A DNA stretch of 32,466 nucleotides from Candidatus Nitrosopumilus sp. (GCA_029263475.1 JAJCXK010000081.1:70698-103163), one strand, 5' to 3'. Numbered from the stretch's first letter, positions 1 to 7,961 are shown. The notes: generated by a model from the sequence alone, not told the origin. Translations and numbers: made by a program.

Positions 1-2211
1 ACCATAGAGGGTCTGGCAAATCTGCAATTTTTCCAAACCTCCCAAAGTGTGAACAGCTTAGCTTCTGGATTGACATATCAGGTAGGGGCAGAGCAGAAGC
101 ATGAATTTGCAGCTGGTGGATTTTCCATTCTTTCTCTAGAGGAAACAACACCTTCAAACTATCTGATAAATTCAAATGCCATCATCAACGTAAACGACAA
201 CGAAATCAATTCCGTAAAGCATATTGCATTTAGTGGAAATCAGAATCTTAACCTCACAACGGAAGCCGGTATTGGACATGCAAGTTCAGCACAGCAGATG
301 ATATACAACGTACCTTTGACAAACCATGTTCATACGTTCACGGCAGCAGGCGAACTGCTGGCAAGCATTTCTCGCATAGGAAGCAACGAGGGACAGCTTT
401 CGGTTCATGCCACCGTATCTGATATCCTGCAAGCTGACGAGCAATTATTCTTCACTGATTCCGGATTTGATCCCCTCTTTGATGGAGAAATTCGAAGAAA
501 CAATTCTGACGTCAAGGTTTTCAGCGGCGGGGCTGTCCGAAACCTCAGTGACATCGGAAGCGGCTCTGGGCTGACCGAACCGCTAATTCACAGCATTACG
601 ACATTGACTCCGATCACCAAACCCGGCAAAACAAATATCGATTCTGCAACATCCAACGCATTCAAAATCACTCTGGATAGGGACATCGAACTTGACATCC
701 TCAATCCCAATGCGACAAAAATGGAATTTCTTCATATTGCGGTGACGCAAGATCCCGTCACTGCAAGAACAATCACCTGGCCTGCAAGCGTGCAAGGCGT
801 CCCAAGCATTGACGGTACTTTGGGAAGCGAGACGACGATTTCGCTTTTCAACATGGCTGATGGAAAATGGAGATTCGTTTCAAGTCAAGGTGGCGTGATT
901 GGCGGTTCTGGAGGATCAGGTGACATGGTGTTGGCAGACGTCCAGACCGTCACGGGTGCGAAAACGTTCAACGATGATATTCTGAAGATAAACAATCCTA
1001 CTGCTGATTTTCAATATGTCTTCTCATCCAGTGCAATCACTGCAAACAGAATCGTAACCTTGCCGTTGCTGACCGGAGATGATCAGTTTTCGATGAATCT
1101 TGCAGTCCAGGAATTTTCAAACAAGACCATTGATGCTGACTTGAACTTTTTGACAAACATCGGATCATCGGAGGTAAAATCAGAGCTGATAACAGGGCTT
1201 GCACCTGATGCGACTCCTGACGGTCTGAATGATTTTGTCATGGTGTATGATGCATCTGCAACCGCACTGAAGAAGGTGCTGCTGAATAACTTGCCAGGTG
1301 GTGGTACTCTGAATGGGTTGACTGATGTAAATCTGAATTTGCCAATATCAGATGGAAGTTTCCTAGTTTATGATGCCGTGAACAGTGAGTGGGTGAACAG
1401 TTCGAGTGGCGGTGGCGGTTCATCTCCTTTGACTACAAAGGGTGATCTGTTTGGATATTCAACTACTGATGCACGATTGCCGGTAGGTACAGACGGACAG
1501 GTGCTTACTGCAAATTCCGCTGTTGCCTTGGGGGTAGAATGGGTCACTGGCGGTGGCGGTGGGTCACAGACATCGTTCACTGATTTGGAGTTTGACGTTC
1601 ATGATGATGTAACGCCAACAAAAAAATTAGTATTTTCACTTGCAGGACTGACGGCAGGTACCAATTCAATCGGTCCTGAAACCACTTCTGGAATCAGGGC
1701 GTGGACACTCCCAAACATAGATGGAATATTGATGTCAACAGAAGGCAGTCAAACCATCAAAGGACAGAAGACATTCGAGAATGGAAATCTGTTGGTGGAA
1801 GATTCTGATGGGTCAAATACAGGTCTGATTGCTATGGCTAATTTAACATCTGATAAAATTTTCACTTTTCCCAACGCAACTGGAAATGTTATTTTAGATA
1901 GTGCAACTCAGACACTTTCAAACAAGACGTTTAGCAGTACGATACAAGCTGATTCAAGTAATCCGAACATTGGTTCTGTAAGCAATCGTTTTGGTACTAT
2001 CTATGGGGAAACATTGGATTTGTCTGAGAATATGGCAATCGATGGAAGAGTTTTGACAGACCTTGAATTTACTAGTGGAAAATATCCTGATCTGCCAGAA
2101 TTTGGAACAACTTCAATGAGTGGGTCGGGAATTTCAGTACCTGCAAATGCTGAAGGGTGGACAAAGATTAAGGTGAATGGGGCTGTTAAGAAAATACTGT
2201 ATTGGAGTTAG
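1..2211 (+). CDS. Tail-fibre-like virion protein, 5' end outside window
   Basis: The frame is open from base 1 with no stop, so the gene starts upstream; the GTG at 49 is only the first start-like codon inside the window. The product is long, rich in Gly, Ser, Thr and Asn, and organised as modules separated by Gly-rich linkers (about 892-924, 1400-1425 and 1549-1566). Two modules resemble each other: 937-1134 with VTGAKTF and FSNKTID, and 1750-1935 with IKGQKTF and LSNKTF. The (L/F)SNKT motif and the segment TTKGDLFGYSTTDARLPVG are typical of phage and archaeal-virus tail-fibre or receptor-binding proteins. The C-terminus ends in VKKILYWS. It overlaps the converging gene at its stop by 4 bases. 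Role in host attachment is inferred; the family pattern is recognised, but no exact homologue is claimed. Confidence 0.7.
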   Translation, partial: TIEGLANLQFFQTSQSVNSLASGLTYQVGAEQKHEFAAGGFSILSLEETTPSNYLINSNAIINVNDNEINSVKHIAFSGNQNLNLTTEAGIGHASSAQQMIYNVPLTNHVHTFTAAGELLASISRIGSNEGQLSVHATVSDILQADEQLFFTDSGFDPLFDGEIRRNNSDVKVFSGGAVRNLSDIGSGSGLTEPLIHSITTLTPITKPGKTNIDSATSNAFKITLDRDIELDILNPNATKMEFLHIAVTQDPVTARTITWPASVQGVPSIDGTLGSETTISLFNMADGKWRFVSSQGGVIGGSGGSGDMVLADVQTVTGAKTFNDDILKINNPTADFQYVFSSSAITANRIVTLPLLTGDDQFSMNLAVQEFSNKTIDADLNFLTNIGSSEVKSELITGLAPDATPDGLNDFVMVYDASATALKKVLLNNLPGGGTLNGLTDVNLNLPISDGSFLVYDAVNSEWVNSSSGGGGSSPLTTKGDLFGYSTTDARLPVGTDGQVLTANSAVALGVEWVTGGGGGSQTSFTDLEFDVHDDVTPTKKLVFSLAGLTAGTNSIGPETTSGIRAWTLPNIDGILMSTEGSQTIKGQKTFENGNLLVEDSDGSNTGLIAMANLTSDKIFTFPNATGNVILDSATQTLSNKTFSSTIQADSSNPNIGSVSNRFGTIYGETLDLSENMAIDGRVLTDLEFTSGKYPDLPEFGTTSMSGSGISVPANAEGWTKIKVNGAVKKILYWS

Positions 2212-3074
2212 TTTCGGTTTCTAAACCAATTCATCTGATCTAATATTGTTTGATAGAAGTCATTTGTCATGGTTTCAATTTGTTTTTCAAGCGTTTCAAT
2301 GACTCCCTGCAACCTTGAATTTTCTTTTTCTAGATTGTCAATTTTTAGTTCTAATTCGGCAATTTTGTTCTGGTCTTCATCATTTGTAGGGGTTGGTAAA
2401 TTTGACATTCCGTTGAACCCGACAGAAATATTTCCAAACACTACATCATCACCTATAATTTCCAATTCCCCTTTTTCTGTAGTTGCAGTAAATTCAAACG
2501 ATGTGCTGTCTAGATCATGATCTGCAACTCCTCCTGCTATTTTTATGCCATTCCATTTAATATCATAATTTCCATTAACACCTGTGGCTTCAAACTCAAA
2601 TTCAATTACGTAATTTCCATTTATCTTGGTATCATATTCTTGTTTGAATTCATTATTGCAACGTTCACATTCAATCTCTATCAAAGGATCTATCTTTGTC
2701 GGTTGTGGTTCTGGCGGTAAATCATTCAGAACACTTTCTAAATTAAATCCAAATTTTCTACTTTCTTCCTTGTAACTTGATTTAATTTCATATTCTCCCA
2801 TATCCCATTTCTTTATCTTAAAATCTTCAAAATAATGCCCGTCATCATCAACCATCAAAAATCCTGAGAAAATCATGTTTCCCTCTGGATCAAACAACTG
2901 TAGTAGGACTTTTTCATTATGAGTTGGTTCCTTGATATCCGTAAATCCGTATATTCGAAGTGTGTCTCTGTCTTGCAATTCGTAGAACGGGGTTTTCAGC
3001 TCATCTGCATAAGCCTCACCAACCCCAAAAATAAGAACAACCGAAAGCAAGGATAAGACTAGGAGGGATTTCAT
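2208..3074 (-). CDS. Secreted protein with C-terminal coiled coil
   Basis: A 288-residue protein with a clear signal peptide (hydrophobic residues 4-18, likely cleavage after the AYA near residue 23). Residues about 25-110 look like a beta-sandwich domain of the kind common in secreted thaumarchaeal proteins (DTLRIYGFT, then a segment about a lipid- or ligand-free 'FDPEGN' strand pair). A CERC pair near residue 137 could bind metal or form a disulfide. Residues about 235-275 form a heptad-rich coiled coil (KIAELELKIDNLEKENSRL). It converges on the fibre gene, overlapping by 4 bases, and is divergent from the small gene at 3129. Function unknown; it may be a host-type surface protein carried by the element or a virion accessory protein. 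Confidence 0.75.
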   Translation of the reverse strand: MKSLLVLSLLSVVLIFGVGEAYADELKTPFYELQDRDTLRIYGFTDIKEPTHNEKVLLQLFDPEGNMIFSGFLMVDDDGHYFEDFKIKKWDMGEYEIKSSYKEESRKFGFNLESVLNDLPPEPQPTKIDPLIEIECERCNNEFKQEYDTKINGNYVIEFEFEATGVNGNYDIKWNGIKIAGGVADHDLDSTSFEFTATTEKGELEIIGDDVVFGNISVGFNGMSNLPTPTNDEDQNKIAELELKIDNLEKENSRLQGVIETLEKQIETMTNDFYQTILDQMNWFRNRN

Positions 3075-3128
3075 GACTAGAATTCTGATTGATCATAGAT
3101 AAATTGTACGGAGAATCAATGACATATT

Positions 3129-3329
3129 ATGAGATGGGTAGATAGTCACAAGAATATACTGCAGTCAAGAATTTTGCACAGGGAAAAAGTCATGGAAAGA
3201 TTAGGAAAGAAAGATACCTCTGATTGGGACAGTTTTGATAAAAAATTGCATGCACAAGAAATTAGACATCTGGATCATTATAACAAATGGGATAGGAAAA
3301 CGATTAAAAAAATCGATGATAATAACTGA
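3129..3329 (+). CDS. Small highly charged protein, unknown
   Basis: A 66-residue protein very rich in Lys, Asp, Arg and His, predicted helical, with no membrane segment. The ATG at 3129 lies about 27 bases after an ATAAATT element near 3099, which fits a leaderless archaeal transcript. It is divergent from the secreted protein ending at 3074. No family recognised. The composition is credible for a small viral protein, but its size leaves doubt that it is translated. Confidence 0.5.
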   Translation: MRWVDSHKNILQSRILHREKVMERLGKKDTSDWDSFDKKLHAQEIRHLDHYNKWDRKTIKKIDDNN

Positions 3330-3404
3330 CTAAAATCATCGAATCTTCTAGATAAAGCATCCGATGAAATACTTCTCTAGTATCTCCGGTTTCATAATCC
3401 TCTC

Positions 3405-3713
3405 ATGACTCAAAAATTTGACAACAATTCACTAAAGCAGAAAATAAAATCCCTTGAGGAAAAAAGAGACAAAATCAACACCGATTCCAGAACTCAGATT
3501 CGGGAAATCGAGACCATGCTAAAGGAGCTGCGAAAGATTCAGGATGTGGAGGAAGAAGTAACCATCAGGAGAAACAATTCCCAAGAGACAAAGATTGAGA
3601 TCACTCCTGCAAATGACTTTGACGGACTGCCATATGATGCAGCAAGAAAGGAAAAGGTCTTCACATATTGGATGGAAAAGGCCCAGAACGTGACGAAAAA
3701 AGCGGAATCATAG
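3405..3713 (+). CDS. Coiled-coil small protein, probably viral
   Basis: A 102-residue protein with a predicted coiled coil over about residues 8-50 (heptads of Leu and Ile among Lys and Glu) and a shorter helical tail ending in KKAES. It starts at a good ATG, and its stop lies 5 bases before the frame of the next gene, so it probably heads the rightward operon that runs to 5612. No catalytic motif. It may be a structural or scaffolding-like component; that is inference from context only. Confidence 0.6.
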   Translation: MTQKFDNNSLKQKIKSLEEKRDKINTDSRTQIREIETMLKELRKIQDVEEEVTIRRNNSQETKIEITPANDFDGLPYDAARKEKVFTYWMEKAQNVTKKAES

Positions 3714-3720
3714 AGTTTGA

Positions 3721-4215
3721 TTGGTCTTTTCCTCATGGTGGCACAACGTAATAACGGAGATTGGTGATTTTCTGACAGGCGAATATTTCCTCAACATCGG
3801 CAGCATGATACTTCGTGTGGATGACAAGGACATAGTACGAGAGAGGCACTTCAACGGTGCGGATATGACTACCAATGGAACCGTTGCAACTCAAAAATAC
3901 TATGACCCATACACCCAAACTGAAAAAGACTACAAGCCCGCAACTGGAAAGGAGATTCTCTGCTATGTGGTTTGGGCAGCGGACCAGCAGCCATCAACGA
4001 ATGTCTTTAAGATTTGGGCAAATACGACCAAGAATTCCAAGACAGGTGCACGGGATGTCTTTGGAGGTTCGTTTACCTCTCAGAACGCCGATCCGTTTGA
4101 TGTTCCCCCATTTGTACTCAAGGCAGGCGAATACCTCAACGTGGAGAGAATCAGCGGGGCAGCAGCAAACCAAAGGGCCTTGAAAATCGTCGGCGTTGAA
4201 AGGGATGCGACTTGA
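3721..4215 (+). CDS. Probable virion structural protein
   Basis: A 164-residue soluble protein, rich in Thr, Asn and Gly and with few charged clusters, which reads like an all-beta structural protein. The longest frame uses TTG at 3721; the first ATG in frame is at 3805, which would drop the amphipathic N-terminus (FSSWWHNVITEIGDFLTG). I prefer the TTG because it sits 5 bases after the previous stop and keeps this conserved-looking helix. The stop TGA overlaps the TTG of the next gene (TTGA), showing translational coupling. Family not recognised. The role is inferred from its position between the coiled-coil protein and the membrane-protein/peptidase genes. Confidence 0.6.
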   Translation: MVFSSWWHNVITEIGDFLTGEYFLNIGSMILRVDDKDIVRERHFNGADMTTNGTVATQKYYDPYTQTEKDYKPATGKEILCYVVWAADQQPSTNVFKIWANTTKNSKTGARDVFGGSFTSQNADPFDVPPFVLKAGEYLNVERISGAAANQRALKIVGVERDAT

Positions 4216-4484
4216 CAGATATGTCTGAGGCATTCTTTACTGAAGTCGAGACTCAAATCATTGCAGGACTGATCATTGCAGCGATTGTCGGTCTTGGAAC
4301 CTTCATCACTTCGCTGTACCGATGCACGCAAAAGCAAAGCAAGGATCTGTTCAGGTTCAAGAAGGGATTCATTCTATTCATGGAGCTCAACAAGAAATAT
4401 TCACAGGAACAGCATCCTGGAAGCGACGTGGAATACGATAAGATCATCAAGGAGATGATGACTGATGACAAGGGCAATCTTTAG
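4212..4484 (+). CDS. Single-pass membrane protein of lysis-like module
   Basis: A 90-residue protein with one N-terminal membrane segment (about residues 17-36, IIAGLIIAAIVGLGTFITSLY) followed by a charged cytoplasmic tail. The TTG at 4212 overlaps the previous stop (TTGA); an ATG at 4221, three codons on, is an alternative start. It stands between the virion-like protein and a two-TM protein. Small one-TM proteins in this position in phages are often spanins, holin regulators or virion membrane proteins. No family assigned here. Confidence 0.6.
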   Translation: MTDMSEAFFTEVETQIIAGLIIAAIVGLGTFITSLYRCTQKQSKDLFRFKKGFILFMELNKKYSQEQHPGSDVEYDKIIKEMMTDDKGNL

Positions 4485-4523
4485 AAATAGTTCTCTTAAT
4501 CTCGATGCACAAATAATTTTTCA

Positions 4524-4826
4524 ATGAGCGTAGATGAACATGCAACAAAAAACGTAATCACTGATGACAACAAGACATCAAAACTTGAAGTTGCTCTAAA
4601 GCTTGCAAAGTTTACCATTTTGGGTGAATTCATCCTGTTTGGATTCTCACTGGTAACCTGGGTAGTGTCCTCTCTTATTGGCGGAATTCACATCGGTGAA
4701 TCCGTACTGATTACAGTTGATGCAAGTGCTGCAGAAAAGGCAGTCAACACGCTACTTCCGATAACCACTGGAAACATTGGAGCGTTGATTGGCTACATTC
4801 TTGGCACTCGCAAGGTAGGGGATTAA
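4524..4826 (+). CDS. Two-TM holin-like membrane protein
   Basis: A 100-residue protein with a short charged N-terminus and two membrane segments, about residues 31-53 (ILGEFILFGFSLVTWVVSSL) and 75-95 (ITTGNIGALIGYILGT), then a short basic C-terminus (RKVGD). Size, two segments and a charged tail match the general class of holins, but holins share little sequence, so this is a topology argument. It lies 18 bases upstream of the metallopeptidase gene, the order expected for holin followed by lytic enzyme. It could also be a virion membrane protein. Confidence 0.6.
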   Translation: MSVDEHATKNVITDDNKTSKLEVALKLAKFTILGEFILFGFSLVTWVVSSLIGGIHIGESVLITVDASAAEKAVNTLLPITTGNIGALIGYILGTRKVGD

Positions 4827-4844
4827 TCCTCATTTTTTATTGAT

Positions 4845-5612
4845 ATGACTCGCCAAATCTGCGTTCATTCAAAAGACAAAAAATACGTAAATCACGACGT
4901 ACGGGAATCTCAATTCTCATCTCAATCATTCAATGGTACTCTGACGCATGGAACCATTCCAAATGACAATGCCTTAAACAAGCAGGTCTGGGACAATTCA
5001 GAAATCATCTACTGGACAAACGATTCGGACTATGAGCACATCTCACTAAAGGATCAGGAAAAGATAATCAAGCTTGCACTCTTGGAATCCTCCCTTGAGA
5101 CTCCGCTTGTAATCCGGCAGAGAAAGAGAAAGAGTGCTGATGCACAAATCAAGATAAACTGGCTAAAAAAGAAAGACGAGAAATACTTCAAATCAGACAG
5201 CACCCTGGCATTTGGATACGGTCCCGGATGGGGCCTTGGAGGAAACACGACCATGAATGCGGATGTCCTATGGATTCCAAGAAGAATTGATGCCGGACCG
5301 ATGACCGTAAAGGAGGCATATGATCTTGGATACATTGAGAATTACAACAGGGAATTTCCCAACAGCTCAGTGAAGACATACGATCCGCTGCATACCCTAA
5401 AGCACGAATGCGGAGGACACAACCTTGGATGCAATCATCTTACGGATGTCAACTTGAGATACTCTGCGGTAATGTTTCCGTATTACAACGGACTGAGAAG
5501 ATTCGGTACAGCAGACAAGAAATACCTGCATTCTTTGTATGGCAAGGCATCCGTAAATCACAAGATAAAGGAAAACCTTTTGGCAAGAATTTTCAACGGA
5601 ATATCAGTCTAG
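4845..5612 (+). CDS. Matrixin-like zinc metallopeptidase with variant HExxGHxxGxxH motif
   Basis: A 255-residue protein with no signal peptide. Features in order: LAFGYGPGWGLGG (about 121-133), which matches the Ca/Zn-binding loop before the active site of matrixins; HECGGHNLGCNH (187-198), the zinc site; and SAVMFPYYN (about 207-215), which fits a metzincin Met-turn with Met210. The zinc motif has one residue more than the usual HExxHxxGxxH: it reads HExxGHxxGxxH, with His187, Glu188, His192 and His198. The codons read cleanly, so this is not an obvious frameshift. Peptidase function is inferred from the family. Following virion-like and holin-like genes, it may cut the S-layer during egress or entry, or mature a virion protein. 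The ATG follows a stop after 18 bases. Confidence 0.75.
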   Translation: MTRQICVHSKDKKYVNHDVRESQFSSQSFNGTLTHGTIPNDNALNKQVWDNSEIIYWTNDSDYEHISLKDQEKIIKLALLESSLETPLVIRQRKRKSADAQIKINWLKKKDEKYFKSDSTLAFGYGPGWGLGGNTTMNADVLWIPRRIDAGPMTVKEAYDLGYIENYNREFPNSSVKTYDPLHTLKHECGGHNLGCNHLTDVNLRYSAVMFPYYNGLRRFGTADKKYLHSLYGKASVNHKIKENLLARIFNGISV

Positions 5613-5716
5613 CCTCTGCACTTTTCGCAGACTGCTTCTGGATTATTCTCATCTGTAATCACGGTTACACCAGAGCAGTAGCATTTGCAACATAATCCTT
5701 TCATGAGGATTGTCAT
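5609..5716 (-). CDS. Cys-rich zinc-binding mini-protein
   Basis: A 35-residue frame starting at ATG 5716 (a second in-frame ATG is at 5704, giving 31 residues). It contains LCCKCYC near the start and CEKC near the end, spaced like a small zinc ribbon, and ends in CRG. Its stop overlaps the stop region of the converging metallopeptidase by 4 bases, the same tight packing as elsewhere in the window. It lies downstream of, and on the same strand as, the membrane regulator gene ending at 5780. Two Cys pairs in so short a frame are unlikely by chance but not impossible; translation is unproven. Confidence 0.45.
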   Translation of the reverse strand: MTILMKGLCCKCYCSGVTVITDENNPEAVCEKCRG

Positions 5717-5779
5717 TATCACCGTTGATAATTTGAAATGATTGATTGAAAGTTGGTTCGATCCGGGTCAAGATATTCT

Positions 5780-7258
5780 CTATCTGACTATTCCGCATTC
5801 AAGCAGTGCCTCATCTACGTCATCAGTATCCCTTGCAAGTTCCCTGGCTTGAGTATATTTTACAATGGCATGTTCACAATTGCCTTCCTGCCTGTCGATG
5901 TTGCCCAGTCCGAACCACGTATCATATGATTCCCTGATGTCATGAGCCATGTCGTAGTTTGCCCTGGACTCTGAGAATCCCTGCTTGTCAAACAACGCAA
6001 TTCTGTACTGTGCATTGGCCTTTACGATCAGTGCATTCATGTAGCTTGTAATCTCTATTTCAGGATTATCAGGATAGTATGCGTCTGTCACAAGTGATGT
6101 CAGGTCTACTGTCCTGTCATAGTTTCCATTCGCATGATGATCCTCTGCAAGTGAGATCTTTCCCCATACGTGATTCAATACCTTTGGAGTCTGATGTATA
6201 CTGATGGCACATTCAATGTTTTCATTGTCGTTTCTGTTGTGATCCCTTATCGCATTTCCCAGAGTCGACAATGCCTGGATGTCATGTGCGTCAAAGTATT
6301 TCAGCAAGATGGTTGCGTGCCTTTTGGCAGCTTCAAATTCCCGGTCCTCATAGCTCTGATCCATTAGCAATACGTGGGTTTTTCTGAGATCCTTCAGACT
6401 GCTCGGACTCTGTGCTGCCAGCGTCAAGAGATATGGAAACTCCTTTTCTGCTCCGACAATCGATGAGAGGTTGTTTTCTATGCATCGGGACACGTCTTTC
6501 TCAAGATAGTCCTGCGGAGGCTTTACGTCGACTCTTGCAGTGACAGTCTCCGTGTTTCCAAAAGAGTTTGTCGTGACGCACTCAAAGGTGTGACTCAATC
6601 CTCGCACTATGGAATCATTGTCGCACTCATAATCGACAATCTCGCTTTTGTCATCAGTGGAATATACGCCAGTTATGCTCAGATCAGTTCCGTGTAAATC
6701 TGCTGGAAGCTGTGCCGGATAGACTGAATATGTGATTTCAGGATCAGAATAGATTGCATCCGCATAGTACGTTCCGGCTCCTCCTGCCACTGCAACTGAC
6801 AGGATTATTGCAACCAAGACTGGTTTTGATATGATGGATGCAGAAGAAGCAGTAGTAGCCGTTGATGCCATAGGCATTGCAGCTGCTGCTGACTTTGCAC
6901 TCCATCCTGAGATTCCAAGTAATGCTGCGATAATCGTAATTGCCGTAATTGGAAGGTCAGTTCTGTTTCTGAGTCTGCCCATTGCAACCCTCAGCTCCTG
7001 CTTCTTTGGGGAATTCTCCGTCACACGTTCTATCATCTCATGTCCGTCTGGGGAAATTGTGTAATTTCCCTGGGTGGTCTTGTGGACAAGCGTTCGGTCA
7101 AGCAGTGATTTTAAATCCCTGCTGATTGCAGTGGATGATCTTTCGAGTATTTTTCCTATATTGGCATTGGAAAACGGCATTTCACTGTCAAGCAGGAACA
7201 GTATGAGCAGTTCCGGATCACTTGGCTTGTCAGGAACGAAACTGCTGTTGAATGCCAT
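5780..7258 (-). CDS. Membrane-anchored winged-helix regulator with external Ig/HYR-like and TPR-like domains
   Basis: A 492-residue protein. Residues about 14-80 form a winged helix-turn-helix (PELLILFLLD, then NIGKILERSSTAISRDLKSL as the HTH, and a wing ending GNYTISPDG). Two hydrophobic segments follow (about 104-118 and 146-166) around an Ala/Ser/Thr-rich linker. Residues about 172-247 look like an Ig/HYR-type domain with Cys211 and Cys227 placed for a disulfide, ending SFGNTETVTARVDV. The rest (about 250-492) is helical and TPR-like, clearest at 447-475. This suggests a one-component sensor: DNA-binding part inside, sensing part outside. A TTAAAAC element near 7283-7290 precedes the ATG by about 28 bases. 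It is divergent from the Cys-rich/SemiSWEET operon, a plausible target. Confidence 0.75.
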   Translation of the reverse strand: MAFNSSFVPDKPSDPELLILFLLDSEMPFSNANIGKILERSSTAISRDLKSLLDRTLVHKTTQGNYTISPDGHEMIERVTENSPKKQELRVAMGRLRNRTDLPITAITIIAALLGISGWSAKSAAAAMPMASTATTASSASIISKPVLVAIILSVAVAGGAGTYYADAIYSDPEITYSVYPAQLPADLHGTDLSITGVYSTDDKSEIVDYECDNDSIVRGLSHTFECVTTNSFGNTETVTARVDVKPPQDYLEKDVSRCIENNLSSIVGAEKEFPYLLTLAAQSPSSLKDLRKTHVLLMDQSYEDREFEAAKRHATILLKYFDAHDIQALSTLGNAIRDHNRNDNENIECAISIHQTPKVLNHVWGKISLAEDHHANGNYDRTVDLTSLVTDAYYPDNPEIEITSYMNALIVKANAQYRIALFDKQGFSESRANYDMAHDIRESYDTWFGLGNIDRQEGNCEHAIVKYTQARELARDTDDVDEALLECGIVR

Positions 7259-7327
7259 TTGAATTGATCTGAATATCTAAAGTTTTAAGACTTTTCAGGA
7301 TTTGCTAAAATCACTTGTATTTAAGCA

Positions 7328-7347
7328 GGGTTACCAAATGTTAACCC
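7328..7347. promoter_or_regulatory. Inverted-repeat operator candidate GGGTTA-N8-TAACCC
   Basis: A perfect 6-bp inverted repeat with an 8-bp spacer lies immediately upstream of the TATA-like box of the rightward operon and within the 121-bp region between two divergent genes. Its centre is about 42 bp before the predicted transcription start, at and upstream of where TFB binds. It is the natural candidate site for the neighbouring winged-helix regulator; that link is inference. Confidence 0.5.
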
Positions 7348-7351
7348 TCGG

Positions 7352-7357
7352 TATAAG
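7352..7357 (+). promoter_or_regulatory. TATA box of the Cys-rich/SemiSWEET operon
   Basis: TATAAG centred about 25 bases before the ATG at 7380, the spacing expected for a leaderless thaumarchaeal transcript. A second AT-rich element, TATTTAAG at 7318-7325, would give a start inside the inverted repeat and is less favoured. Confidence 0.5.
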
Positions 7358-7379
7358 CGATTTTTGCACTTCTTACTCT

Positions 7380-7535
7380 ATGGAAGAACAACAACAACAA
7401 ACAAAAACAAAAACAAAACAAGAAGAAAAGCCATTTCGATGCGGTTGCTGCCTTTGTGATACTAAAACTAACAAGGGAATAGCAATCACAATGGAAGGCG
7501 AGCACTGTCACACCTGTCTCATGGAGGCTCTTTGA
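7380..7535 (+). CDS. Cys-rich mini-protein, zinc-binding candidate
   Basis: The frame is open from 7302, but ATG 7380 is preferred because the TATA box at 7352-7357 sits 25 bases before it. The 51-residue product begins with a Gln/Lys/Thr tract (MEEQQQQTKTKTKQEE) followed by RCGCCLC, then a spacer and EHCHTC, so two Cys clusters able to bind one zinc. It is the first gene of a rightward cluster of five tightly spaced genes; its stop is 1 base before the TTG of the next. Function unknown; small zinc ribbons of this kind are common in archaeal viruses. Confidence 0.6.
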   Translation: MEEQQQQTKTKTKQEEKPFRCGCCLCDTKTNKGIAITMEGEHCHTCLMEAL

Positions 7536-7536
7536 T

Positions 7537-7683
7537 TTGACTCAATACAGGTGCAGCAAGTGCAGATCAAAGCCGTTACTGGTGGAGCATTTCTGCGGAA
7601 CATGCAACGTGCTTAATCCAGACGGAATCCGTATCTACTGCTCGGAATGTAGCACACATCCAATGGGGAAAATCTCATGTTAG
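7537..7683 (+). CDS. 48-residue protein with three CxxC knuckles
   Basis: Starts at TTG 7537, 1 base after the preceding stop, and ends at TAG 7681-7683, overlapping the ATG of the SemiSWEET-like gene (ATGTTAG). It contains CSKC, CGTC and CSEC plus a last Cys before the stop, and His residues between them (VEHFC, THPMG), a pattern of treble-clef or double zinc-ribbon proteins. The exact fit of both ends to its neighbours strongly supports translation. No named family recognised. Confidence 0.65.
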   Translation: MTQYRCSKCRSKPLLVEHFCGTCNVLNPDGIRIYCSECSTHPMGKISC

Positions 7684-7961
7684 ATATCATAATCGGTCCG
7701 GTTGCAGGAGTCTTGGGAATATCTGGACTCGGATGGCAACTGTACAAGATGGTAAGAACAGGAGAAACCAAGGCAATTTCATACAGTCTTTCAACACTGG
7801 TAGGCGGTTCAATAACGCTGTGGACTGTATATGGAATCTCAAAAAATGATCCCGTAATCTACGTGCCAAATGCGATTCTCATTGGAATACTGCTCGGAAT
7901 GTCCATCTACAAGATGAAGAGGGAAGGATTCCAAAAATCAGCAAAGGGGATCAGAAATTGA
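7677..7961 (+). CDS. SemiSWEET/PQ-loop-like transporter
   Basis: A 94-residue protein with three membrane helices (about 4-27, 37-56 and 62-82). It follows the SemiSWEET layout: a first helix ending in WQLYKMVRTGETKAISYS, which replaces the usual PQ-containing turn, then LWTVYGISKNDP and a third helix starting VPNAILIGI with the conserved Asn. SemiSWEETs dimerise to carry sugars or related small molecules across the membrane. Its start overlaps the previous gene by 7 bases and its stop overlaps the next TTG. A transporter inside a virus-like small-gene operon is unusual. Substrate unknown. Confidence 0.7.
   Translation: MLDIIIGPVAGVLGISGLGWQLYKMVRTGETKAISYSLSTLVGGSITLWTVYGISKNDPVIYVPNAILIGILLGMSIYKMKREGFQKSAKGIRN

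Noticed and set aside
5750-5770. GGTTCGATCC resembling the T-arm of a tRNA, a possible attachment site
   Set aside because: The flanks do not pair as a T-stem and no acceptor, D or anticodon arm can be formed around it.
7302-7379. 26-codon upstream extension of the Cys-rich mini-protein gene
   Set aside because: It runs across the inverted repeat and both TATA-like boxes; the ATG at 7380 at leaderless distance is the better start.
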